This document shows positions 6,808-13,623 of a DNA stretch of 22,185 nt, piece after piece. The position numbers and the translations under genes were made by a program. The stretch is from Acetobacter sp. CAG:977 (GTDB lineage: Bacteria; Pseudomonadota; Alphaproteobacteria; CAAGCB01; CAG-977). Each line of letters begins with the position of its first letter. The first letter of the stretch is position 1. Under the pieces are notes generated by a model. That model was not told where the DNA came from and made no database searches. It saw nothing but the letters and a program-made list of their open reading frames with translations. The stretch covers positions 98,669 to 120,853 of the forward strand of contig HF994932.1 of assembly GCA_000434295.1 (NCBI GenBank), in the 5' to 3' direction.

Positions 6808-9474
6808 TTACTCGGGCTTTTTGGGAAGCGGTTTCGGCGCAACGGGGCGCTTTACCGTTTTCTGAGCAGGTTTTTGCTCTTTTTCTTCCTGCGGCTCCGA
6901 AGGATTGATTACCAGCTTCCCGTCCCGTACACGGATGGCAACCGTTGAATCGTCTTTGACTTTGCCTTCCAAAATCGCAATCGCCAACGGGTTTTCCAGC
7001 TCTCTTTGAATCAGGCGCTTTAAGGGGCGGGCGCCGTACATCGGCTCATACCCCGTATCCGCAAGCCAGTTCAAAGCTTTGTCATCCAAATCCAAAACAA
7101 TATGGCGTTCCGCCAAACGGGAATTCAAACGTTTCAACTGAATTTGGACAATTCCCGTCATATCCGTGCGGTTCAATCTGTGGAACAGCAAAATTTCATC
7201 CAAACGGTTTAAAAATTCGGGGCGGAACGCACGGCGAACGACTTCCATAACCTGAGGACGAACTTTTTCAACATCTTCGTCTTCGGGCTGATCCGCCAGA
7301 ATATCGGCACCCAAATTCGACGTCAGAATAATAATCGTGTTCCTGAAATCCACTGTCCTGCCTTGCCCGTCGGTCAGACGACCTTCGTCCAACACCTGAA
7401 GCAAAATATTAAATACGTCGGGATGGGCTTTTTCGACTTCGTCAAACAGGATAACCTGATACGGACGGCGGCGCACAGCTTCGGTCAAAGATCCGCCCTG
7501 ATCATAGCCGACGTATCCCGGAGGCGCACCGATCAAACGCGATACCGAATGTTTTTCCATAAATTCGGACATGTCTATACGCACCATCGCGCTTTCGTCG
7601 TCAAACAGGAATTCCGCCAAAGAACGCGCCAATTCCGTCTTGCCGACACCCGTCGGTCCCAAGAACAAGAACGAGCCCATCGGACGGTTCGGATCCTGCA
7701 ATCCGGAACGCGAACGACGGACAGCATCGGCAACCGCTTTGACCGCGTCGTTTTGACCGATCAGGCGCGCCTGAATATGAGCTTCCATGTTCAAAAGTTT
7801 TTCGCGTTCGCCCGTCAGCATTTTGTCAACGGGAATCCCCGTCCAACGGGAAACAACCGCGGCAACCATCTCGGGCGTTACCGTCTTGCTGACGGACGCC
7901 TTTGACGCATTAGCCGCCGTTTCCGCTTTGTGCAGGCGGTCTTCCAAATCAGGAATAATCTTATATTGCAATTCGCCCGCGCGTTCGTATTGCCCGTCGC
8001 GCATGGCTTTTTCAACCTCGATCTTCGCAGCGTCAAGCTGTTCGCGAACTTTGGACGTTCCTGCCAAAACCGCTTTGCTTTCAAGCCATTCCGCAGACAT
8101 ACGTTCGGACTCGCGTTCAAGTTCCGAAATTTCGCTTTCAAGCTTTTCCAAACGCTCTTTGGAAGCCGGATCCGTTTCTTTCTTTAAAGCCTCGCGCTCA
8201 ATCTTAAATTGAAGCAAACGACGGTCGACTTCATCCAACGCTTCGGGTTTAGAATCGACCTCCATACGAAGGCGGCTGGCCGCTTCATCCATCAGGTCAA
8301 TGGCTTTGTCGGGCAAAAAACGATCCGAAATGTAACGGTTCGACAGCGTCGCCGCCGAAACAAGCGCACTGTCCGAAATATGAACGCCGTGATGCAGTTC
8401 GTATTTTTCTTTAATACCGCGCAAAATCGATATAGTTTCCTCAACGGTGGGCTCGTCAACGAAAACGGGCTGGAAACGACGCGCCAAAGCCGCGTCTTTT
8501 TCAACGTACTTTCTGTATTCGTCAAGCGTCGTCGCCCCGACACAGTGCATTTCGCCCCGCGCCAAAGCCGGCTTTAAGAGGTTTGAAGCATCCATGGATC
8601 CTTCCGAAGCGCCCGCTCCGACGATTGTGTGCATTTCATCGATGAACAGAATAATCTTGCCTTCCGCCGCCTGAATTTCCTGCAAGACGGCTTTCAAGCG
8701 TTCTTCAAATTCGCCGCGGTACTTCGCGCCTGCGATCAACGCTCCCATATCCAAAGCCAAAAGCCGTTTGTGTTTCAGGCTTTCGGGAACGTCGCCGTTC
8801 ACGATACGCAAAGCCAGACCTTCCACGACCGCCGTTTTTCCGACGCCGGGTTCGCCGATTAAGACAGGATTGTTTTTGGTGCGGCGCGACAAAACCTGTA
8901 TCGTGCGCCGGATTTCCTCGTCTCTGCCGATAACGGGATCAAGTTTTCCTTTTTCGGCACGGTCGGTATAGTCCAACGTGTATTTTTTCAAAGCGTTGTA
9001 GCGGTCTTCCGCGCCTGCCGTATCGGCTTTTCTGCCTTGGCGCAGTTCTTCTATCGCCGCGTTAAGCTTTTGCGCCGTGACGCCGCAGTCCGTCAAAATC
9101 TTATGAACTGCCGTGTTCGGCACGATCAGCATCGCCAGCAAGATGCGTTCCACCGTTACGTATTCGTCGCCGGATTTTACCGAAATCTCTTCCGCCTGAT
9201 TTAATATTTTACCGAATTCCTGATTGGGCAGGCTTTCAACGCCCGACCCCGAAACTTTGGGTAAACGGTCTATCGCTTCGGTTACGTCAGCCAAAGCTTT
9301 TTTAGGATTGCCGCCCGCTTTTGAAATCAGCCCCGCCGCCATGCCTTGCGGATCGTCCAAGAAAACCTTCAGCAAATGTTCGGGCGTTAAAAATTGGTTG
9401 TCGTTGCGTTCGGCAGACCCTTGAGCCGATTGGATGAAGCCTTTGCTTCTGTCCGTCAATTTGTCAAAATTCAT
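6808..9474 (-). CDS. clpB: ATP-dependent disaggregase ClpB
   Basis: Hexameric AAA+ chaperone that threads aggregated proteins through its pore together with DnaK. At 888 residues it is slightly longer than the usual 860 or so. It has an N-terminal Clp-N repeat domain (about 1-145), a first ATPase with Walker A GEPGVGKT (207-214) and Walker B FIDE (277-280), a coiled-coil middle domain (about 405-530), and a second ATPase with Walker A GPTGVGKT (606-613), pore loop GYVG (653-656) and Walker B LFDE (676-679). The C-terminal domain ends in an unusual Lys/Pro-rich tail. The ATG at 9474 has AAGGTGA upstream. Expression is probably heat-inducible, because a sigma-32-type promoter lies about 45 nt upstream. 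In related genomes as I recall them DUF4167 is the direct neighbour; here a glycosyltransferase separates them. Confidence 0.97.
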   Translation of the reverse strand: MNFDKLTDRSKGFIQSAQGSAERNDNQFLTPEHLLKVFLDDPQGMAAGLISKAGGNPKKALADVTEAIDRLPKVSGSGVESLPNQEFGKILNQAEEISVKSGDEYVTVERILLAMLIVPNTAVHKILTDCGVTAQKLNAAIEELRQGRKADTAGAEDRYNALKKYTLDYTDRAEKGKLDPVIGRDEEIRRTIQVLSRRTKNNPVLIGEPGVGKTAVVEGLALRIVNGDVPESLKHKRLLALDMGALIAGAKYRGEFEERLKAVLQEIQAAEGKIILFIDEMHTIVGAGASEGSMDASNLLKPALARGEMHCVGATTLDEYRKYVEKDAALARRFQPVFVDEPTVEETISILRGIKEKYELHHGVHISDSALVSAATLSNRYISDRFLPDKAIDLMDEAASRLRMEVDSKPEALDEVDRRLLQFKIEREALKKETDPASKERLEKLESEISELERESERMSAEWLESKAVLAGTSKVREQLDAAKIEVEKAMRDGQYERAGELQYKIIPDLEDRLHKAETAANASKASVSKTVTPEMVAAVVSRWTGIPVDKMLTGEREKLLNMEAHIQARLIGQNDAVKAVADAVRRSRSGLQDPNRPMGSFLFLGPTGVGKTELARSLAEFLFDDESAMVRIDMSEFMEKHSVSRLIGAPPGYVGYDQGGSLTEAVRRRPYQVILFDEVEKAHPDVFNILLQVLDEGRLTDGQGRTVDFRNTIIILTSNLGADILADQPEDEDVEKVRPQVMEVVRRAFRPEFLNRLDEILLFHRLNRTDMTGIVQIQLKRLNSRLAERHIVLDLDDKALNWLADTGYEPMYGARPLKRLIQRELENPLAIAILEGKVKDDSTVAIRVRDGKLVINPSEPQEEKEQKPAQKTVKRPVAPKPLPKKPE

Positions 9475-9518
9475 TATGTTTCACCTTATTATCCGAAACT
9501 TTAAAACTCTGTCCTTTT

Positions 9519-9547
9519 ATATAGGTCAGTCTGCCGCCGCCCGCAAG
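9519..9547 (-). promoter_or_regulatory. alphaproteobacterial heat-shock (sigma-32) promoter of clpB
   Basis: The minus strand reads CTTG (9547-9544), an 18-nt spacer, then CCTATAT (9525-9519). This fits the alphaproteobacterial RpoH consensus CTTG-N17/18-CYTATNT at every defined position of those two boxes. The predicted start is near 9512, leaving a leader of about 38 nt that includes the clpB ribosome binding site. Confidence 0.75.
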
Positions 9548-9841
9548 ACAGGCTTTGAAATAAATCGCGCTTCGTGATGTTATGAAGAATAATGATGAAG
9601 TTTATCCCGCTTTCTTTAATAAAAATTTTTTGGCAAAAAGACAGGTATTTCGGGATAAAAAGCAATTTTTGCAGTGCCCCGATTTCTCTGACATGTCGGA
9701 GAAAATCAAAAAATATTCTGCCGAAAAACAGTGGAATGAGTTTTATACGCGAAGCGGCGTCAAACACGAAACCGCCCGACGGATCGGAGAAAACAAATTG
9801 CGATTACAATCAGCTGACCTAAAACGTTCAAAAAACGGGCG
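9548..9841. other. AT-rich intergenic region between glycosyltransferase and clpB promoter
   Basis: About 290 nt without a supported gene. Two plus-strand frames (starts at 9582 and 9592) and one minus-strand frame are open, but none has a convincing ribosome binding site or a recognisable product, and one runs into the end of the glycosyltransferase. The region contains runs of A and T and the inverted repeat at 9681-9707. No clear terminator follows the glycosyltransferase stop codon at 9842. Confidence 0.4.
9681..9707. repeat. 27-nt imperfect inverted repeat
   Basis: GATTTCTC is followed by a central perfect palindrome GACATGTC and then GAGAAAATC, which is the complement of the left arm with one bulged A. 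T and G flank the core and can pair as a wobble. As RNA it forms a stem of about 11 bp with a CAUG loop. It lacks a U run on either side, so it is not a standard terminator. It could be an operator or an RNA structure. Confidence 0.5.
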
Positions 9842-10705
9842 TTAATGCTTTATCAGACGCCCGCTGTCGTCAAAATCTTTCTTGCGCAAAGCTTCTTTGA
9901 TCGGCAAAATGTATTTTTCCGCTGTTTTGTCGTCCTTGATTTCGTTGCGATTATTGTTTTCAAAATCTTTGAGCGGGCGAAAGCCTTTTGCATCCAAAAC
10001 TTTGTCAGCCATGCCTCTGTTTCTTTTTTGCATAAATTCTTCAAATGATTTGCCGAAATAATGATTCATTCGGATTTTTTTAATTTGAGGATATTCCCCC
10101 ATGCCGCCGGGTCTGAAACTTCCGTTCTCATCCTTTGCAAACCCGCCTCTGTAAACAGCATAGTGAACATCCATTCTTTTTATTTCTCTCGGATTTGCAA
10201 TCGTTTTTAAGTACTTATTTACACCAAAACCTTCTTCCGAATGTGCCGTAAAACGTTCCAGAACCAAGCCGTCCGTCTTTGTTTTATGCCCGTTGTCTCC
10301 ATACACCAGCCAATAAATCACAACCCCGCATTCTTCTTCATAATCTTTTAAAAATTCGGGTATCGTCTTTGTCGATAACGGCATAACGAACTCATCCAAG
10401 TCAAAAAAGCCCAGCCATTTCGTTTCATTCTTATATTTTTTGACCGCATCATTGTACGCAACAAGTTGTTGCGCCTGTCCCGGCTGATACGTATAAACAA
10501 CATCGCCCGTATCAATATAAGGTTTTAAAACCTCTTTCGTATTGTCCGAAGATTCGTTGTCGTAAATATAAAATTTTTCAACACCGACTAATTTGTAAAA
10601 CTCAATCCATTCGGGCAAATACGGCGCTTCGTTCTTCACAATCGCGCACAGCGACAAATATTGGGGAAACTCGCTGTTTTTTTCTTTCTTCAAACGTCTG
10701 CGCAT
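9842..10705 (-). CDS. glycosyltransferase (GT92/GT2-like), catalytic part of a frame-split phase-variable gene
   Basis: Predicted surface-glycan glycosyltransferase. The 287 visible residues contain LSLCAIVKNE followed by EWIEFYKLVGVEKFYIYDN (33-51, nucleotide-sugar binding fold), the metal-binding DLD motif in FFDLDEF (101-106), and the terminal HYFGKSFEEF...KRNRG segment typical of the GT92 and Glyco_tranf_2_4 families. The ATG at 10705 is the first in this frame but has no ribosome binding site. The codons upstream stay open back through the G tract to a TAA just before it. With one G fewer in that tract, this frame becomes continuous with the well-initiated leader frame starting at 10892, giving 349 residues. 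As sequenced, the enzyme is probably not made, or only weakly. Donor and acceptor sugars are unknown. Confidence 0.85.
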   Translation of the reverse strand: MRRRLKKEKNSEFPQYLSLCAIVKNEAPYLPEWIEFYKLVGVEKFYIYDNESSDNTKEVLKPYIDTGDVVYTYQPGQAQQLVAYNDAVKKYKNETKWLGFFDLDEFVMPLSTKTIPEFLKDYEEECGVVIYWLVYGDNGHKTKTDGLVLERFTAHSEEGFGVNKYLKTIANPREIKRMDVHYAVYRGGFAKDENGSFRPGGMGEYPQIKKIRMNHYFGKSFEEFMQKRNRGMADKVLDAKGFRPLKDFENNNRNEIKDDKTAEKYILPIKEALRKKDFDDSGRLIKH

Positions 10706-10715
10706 TAACGCGTAT

Positions 10716-10892
10716 TTAATTAGAGATACCCCCCCCCCTTACCTCTAATATACGTTGAGCATCCGCAGCCGAAAGCCCAAGCATACGACATTTAAAACGA
10801 GTAAGGGTTGCCACTATTTTATCCCTGACAGCCTTCCTATGTTCTTTAAAAGGGATAAACGCACAAATTAAATGTATTAAAAAACGTTCCAT
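10716..10892 (-). pseudogene. 5' leader frame of the phase-variable glycosyltransferase (OFF-state product, 58 aa)
   Basis: Starts at ATG 10892, one base after the DUF4167 stop codon, with a GGAAGA ribosome binding site about 6 nt upstream, so it is probably translationally coupled. The peptide begins MERFLIHLICAFIPFKEHRK. I recognise this as the short hydrophobic-then-basic N-terminus that precedes the catalytic domain in many LPS or capsule glycosyltransferases of host-associated bacteria. The frame passes through the G10 tract as RGGG and stops at TAA four codons later. It is best seen as the first 52 to 54 codons of the downstream glycosyltransferase in an OFF configuration. A true inactivating frameshift or a homopolymer sequencing error are the alternatives. 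Confidence 0.75.
10729..10738 (-). repeat. G10 homopolymer (slipped-strand phase-variation tract)
   Basis: Ten consecutive Gs on the coding (minus) strand. With 10 Gs the leader frame ends at TAA after ISN. With 11 it reads into a TAA almost at once. With 9 (or 12) it continues through VSLIKYAL into the glycosyltransferase. Tract length and position match known contingency loci such as those in Campylobacter and Neisseria. Confidence 0.8.
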
Positions 10893-10893
10893 T

Positions 10894-11538
10894 TTATTCT
10901 TCCGTATGTTTCGGAGGACGTCCGCGGCGGCGCGGCGTTGACGGTATCCCTTCGGATTGCGACGTTTCCTCCTTTGCCTCTTCCCGTCCCGATTTCTGAA
11001 CAGGAGGACGTCCGCGGCGACGCTGAGCAGGCTGTTGCGAATGATTTTCCGCCATGACCGCAACGGGAACGGATAAATCAGCACCCGCAATCTCGTCCAA
11101 ATTTATGGGCTTTTCTTCCGAAACCGTTTCCGTAAACTCAACCGAAACAGGTTCGGGAACCGAAATTTCTTCATTCTCTTCTTCCGCTGACGCTTCTTCT
11201 TCCGTATTTTCGGATTCGGTCAATTCTTCCGCAGCAGGCTGAGGCTGATTCACGGGATAACGGTTCTGATTTTCGGAAGCCATCGCCATCGCGTTCAACC
11301 GCATATAATGATCCGCATGCTGCAAACAATTTTCCGCCAAAACACGATCCGTCGACATCGCATCCTTTGCCGCCGCCAAATATTTTTCCATCAGCTGGTA
11401 CGCCGTGCCGCGCAAACGACCCGCAGGCCCTTGGCTGTCAAAAACCGTGTTCCGCGAAAAGCCGTTGTTGTTAAAACGGCGGTTGTTGTTAAAATTATGG
11501 TTCCGTCCGCGCGAACGTCCTCGAGGATTCATGCCCAT
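10894..11538 (-). CDS. DUF4167 protein with two C-terminal AT-hook-like motifs
   Basis: Small basic/acidic protein of the alphaproteobacterial DUF4167 family, usually encoded between prmC and clpB; its function is not established. The N-terminus (1-32) is rich in Arg, Asn and Gly, like an RNA-binding tail. The conserved DUF4167 helix region spans about 33-83 (FDSQGPAGRLRGTAYQLM, then ENCLQHADHYMRL). A long Glu-rich disordered middle (about 100-150) follows. RRRGRPP occurs twice (173-179 and 203-209), matching the minor-groove AT-hook core RGRP. The start at 11538 has GAAAGA upstream; M3 at 11532 is an alternative. It is separated from prmC by 139 nt and followed with a 1-nt gap by the glycosyltransferase leader. 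Confidence 0.88.
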   Translation of the reverse strand: MGMNPRGRSRGRNHNFNNNRRFNNNGFSRNTVFDSQGPAGRLRGTAYQLMEKYLAAAKDAMSTDRVLAENCLQHADHYMRLNAMAMASENQNRYPVNQPQPAAEELTESENTEEEASAEEENEEISVPEPVSVEFTETVSEEKPINLDEIAGADLSVPVAVMAENHSQQPAQRRRGRPPVQKSGREEAKEETSQSEGIPSTPRRRGRPPKHTEE

Positions 11539-11681
11539 CTTTGTTTTTCTTTCGAGAGTGTTTAAAAATAATTGCCGTAATTTTCAGTAACGGGCGGGGA
11601 AACTTTTCATCCCGCTGATTTTTGTACCCTAAAGGGATATTTTGCCCTTTTCAACGTTTTTTTGCTTTGAGCTTTCCTTTT
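11539..11681. other. prmC-DUF4167 intergenic region
   Basis: Holds two small dyads: AAAGGG/CCCTTT around 11632-11651, and GCGGG/CCCGC around 11595-11615. Neither is followed by a U run on the minus strand, so termination after prmC is uncertain. The DUF4167 promoter is presumably here, but I see no clear hexamer pair. Confidence 0.35.
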
Positions 11682-12542
11682 TTAACAAAAAACCGTTATA
11701 CAGCGCACAATCCCCCCTAAATCCGTCCCGAAACCGCCGAATTTTAAACCGACGGATTCAAAAATTTCCTTAACCTTATTTTCCTGACCTTTGCCGAATT
11801 CAAAAACCCCCGTTCCGCCGCGCTTGAGCAAAACCGGCAAAAAAGGTGCCAAACGCCGGTACGCAAAAAGCCCGTCCGCACCGCCGAACAATGCTTCGGG
11901 CGGATCAAAATTCAATACTTCGGGTTCAAGGCTTTCCCTCTCGCTTTCCGCAATATACGGCGGGTTCGATATAATCAGGTCATAGCCTTGGTTCTTTAAA
12001 AAAGACGTCCAGCCGTCCTTCCGCCAATCGGCGCAAACAGAAAAAAACCTGTCCGAAAGACCGTTCGTTTTCGCATTTTCAACCGCAATCGAAAGGGCTT
12101 TGTCCGAAACATCGACACCCGTCGCCGACGCATTGCGGTATTCAGCCAAAACAGATAACGCCAAACATCCCGACCCCGTTCCCAAATCCAAAACCTCAAG
12201 CGGCGACGAGCGGTCGGGAAACAAAGATAAAACCGTTTCAATAATCGTTTCGGAATCGGGACGCGGATCCAAAACGTCCGCGCTTACTTTGAAATCAAGG
12301 CTCCAAAACCCCCGCGTGCCCAATATCTTTGAAACGGGTTCGCGATTTTCGCGGCGCGCGGCATATTCTTGCAGTTTTTTTAAAGCTTCTTCGGAAATTT
12401 CCGTTTCGGGATGCATCTTCAGGCTTACGGGAGAAAGCTTCATCGCAAACGCCGTTAACAGCCGCGCATCCGTACGGGCGCTTTCTATCCCGCATGCCGA
12501 AAAACGGCGCGTCAATTCGTTTAAAGCTTCAAAAACGCGCAT
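11682..12542 (-). CDS. prmC: peptide chain release factor N5-glutamine methyltransferase
   Basis: SAM-dependent enzyme that methylates the glutamine of the GGQ motif in class I release factors, here encoded directly upstream. It has 286 residues, typical for PrmC. The N-terminal helical domain (1 to about 85) binds the release factor. The Rossmann domain has DLGTGSG (119-125) for SAM binding and the catalytic NPPY (193-196). The EPVSKILGTRGFWSLDF segment (68-84) is also family-typical. It starts one nt after the prfA stop codon, which indicates translational coupling of the modifying enzyme with its substrate. Confidence 0.95.
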   Translation of the reverse strand: MRVFEALNELTRRFSACGIESARTDARLLTAFAMKLSPVSLKMHPETEISEEALKKLQEYAARRENREPVSKILGTRGFWSLDFKVSADVLDPRPDSETIIETVLSLFPDRSSPLEVLDLGTGSGCLALSVLAEYRNASATGVDVSDKALSIAVENAKTNGLSDRFFSVCADWRKDGWTSFLKNQGYDLIISNPPYIAESERESLEPEVLNFDPPEALFGGADGLFAYRRLAPFLPVLLKRGGTGVFEFGKGQENKVKEIFESVGLKFGGFGTDLGGIVRCITVFC

Positions 12543-12543
12543 C

Positions 12544-13620
12544 TTATTCCAGTTCGGACAAGCGTGCCAGCTGGTCTTCCGTAATCAAAGCGTCGATTAT
12601 TTCTCCCAACGCCGTTCCGTTCATAACCTGATCTATCTTGTACAATGTCAGGTTAATGCGGTGGTCCGTAACACGTCCCTGAGGGAAATTGTACGTCCGG
12701 ATGCGTTCGGAACGATCGCCCGAACCGACCTGATTCTTACGATCCGTCGCCCGTTCGCTTTCCAATGCCTGACGCTGTGCATCGTACAGGCGGGAACGCA
12801 AAATCGTCATCGCGCGGTCTTTGTTCTTAAACTGAGAACGTTCGTCCTGACATTCCACAACGACGCCCGTCGGAATGTGCGTAATGCGAACCGCGCTTTC
12901 CGTCTTGTTAACGTGTTGGCCGCCCGCACCGGAAGCTCGATAAACGTCTATCTTCAAATCTTTCGGATCAATCTTTAAATCGACTTCTTCCGCTTCGGGC
13001 AAAACGGCAACCGTCGCCGCCGACGTGTGTATACGTCCGCCCGATTCCGTTTCGGGAACACGCTGGACGCGGTGCACTCCGGATTCAAACTTCAGCTTTT
13101 CAAATACGGACTTGCCCGTTACGCTTGCCGACGCTTCCTTAAATCCGCCAAGCCCCGTGTCGTTCACGCTAAGCATTTCAAATTTCCATCCCTGCTCCGC
13201 CGCATAGTGTTCATACATGCGAAACAGTTCCGCCGCAAACAATGCCGCTTCTTCGCCGCCCGTACCGGCACGGACTTCCAATATGGCGTTCTTTTCGTCA
13301 ACCGCATTCTTGGGCAAAAGCAGAATCTTTAAATTTCGTTCCAATTCGGGAAGCTTTTCCTTTACGGCATAAAATTCTTCTTCCGCCATCGCTTTCATGT
13401 CGGCGTCCAAAGATTCGTCCTTCATCATCGCTTCGGCGTCCGTCAATTCGCGCTGTGCAGCTTGATACGCTTTTATCGCGGCAACAACATCCTTTAAATT
13501 CGCCAGCTCTTTCGACAGCTTGACATACGTTTCCCCGTCGACGCCTTCGCTCGATCCCAGAAGAGCTTCCAATTCCTCATGGCGCGACAACACGACATTC
13601 AGTTTTTCTTCAAAGCTCAT
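12544..13620 (-). CDS. prfA: peptide chain release factor 1
   Basis: Recognises UAA and UAG stop codons and triggers peptidyl-tRNA hydrolysis on the ribosome. It has 358 residues, the normal RF1 length. The tripeptide P-x-T anticodon equivalent is PET at 189-191 (RF2 would have SPF). The catalytic GGQ is at 233-235 in GAGGQHVNKTES. The N-terminal coiled-coil domain lies at 1-100, and the C-terminal DHRINLTLY segment is intact. It lies 3 nt after hisS and 1 nt before prmC in the same operon. No frameshift element of the RF2 type is present. Confidence 0.97.
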   Translation of the reverse strand: MSFEEKLNVVLSRHEELEALLGSSEGVDGETYVKLSKELANLKDVVAAIKAYQAAQRELTDAEAMMKDESLDADMKAMAEEEFYAVKEKLPELERNLKILLLPKNAVDEKNAILEVRAGTGGEEAALFAAELFRMYEHYAAEQGWKFEMLSVNDTGLGGFKEASASVTGKSVFEKLKFESGVHRVQRVPETESGGRIHTSAATVAVLPEAEEVDLKIDPKDLKIDVYRASGAGGQHVNKTESAVRITHIPTGVVVECQDERSQFKNKDRAMTILRSRLYDAQRQALESERATDRKNQVGSGDRSERIRTYNFPQGRVTDHRINLTLYKIDQVMNGTALGEIIDALITEDQLARLSELE

Positions 13621-13623
13621 CCG

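Noticed and set aside
9582..9845. 87-codon plus-strand frame between clpB and the glycosyltransferase
   Set aside because: No ribosome binding site, no family resemblance, and it runs into the opposite-strand glycosyltransferase stop codon. The AT-rich sequence alone can explain the open frame.
10716..11090. 124-codon version of the leader frame beginning inside DUF4167
   Set aside because: The extra N-terminal part is an out-of-frame reading of the Arg-rich DUF4167 codons. The ATG at 10892 with GGAAGA and a family-like N-terminus is the real start.
11700..11720. Run of six Cs within prmC as another slippage tract
   Set aside because: Short, inside a conserved intact gene whose frame is complete; no evidence of switching.
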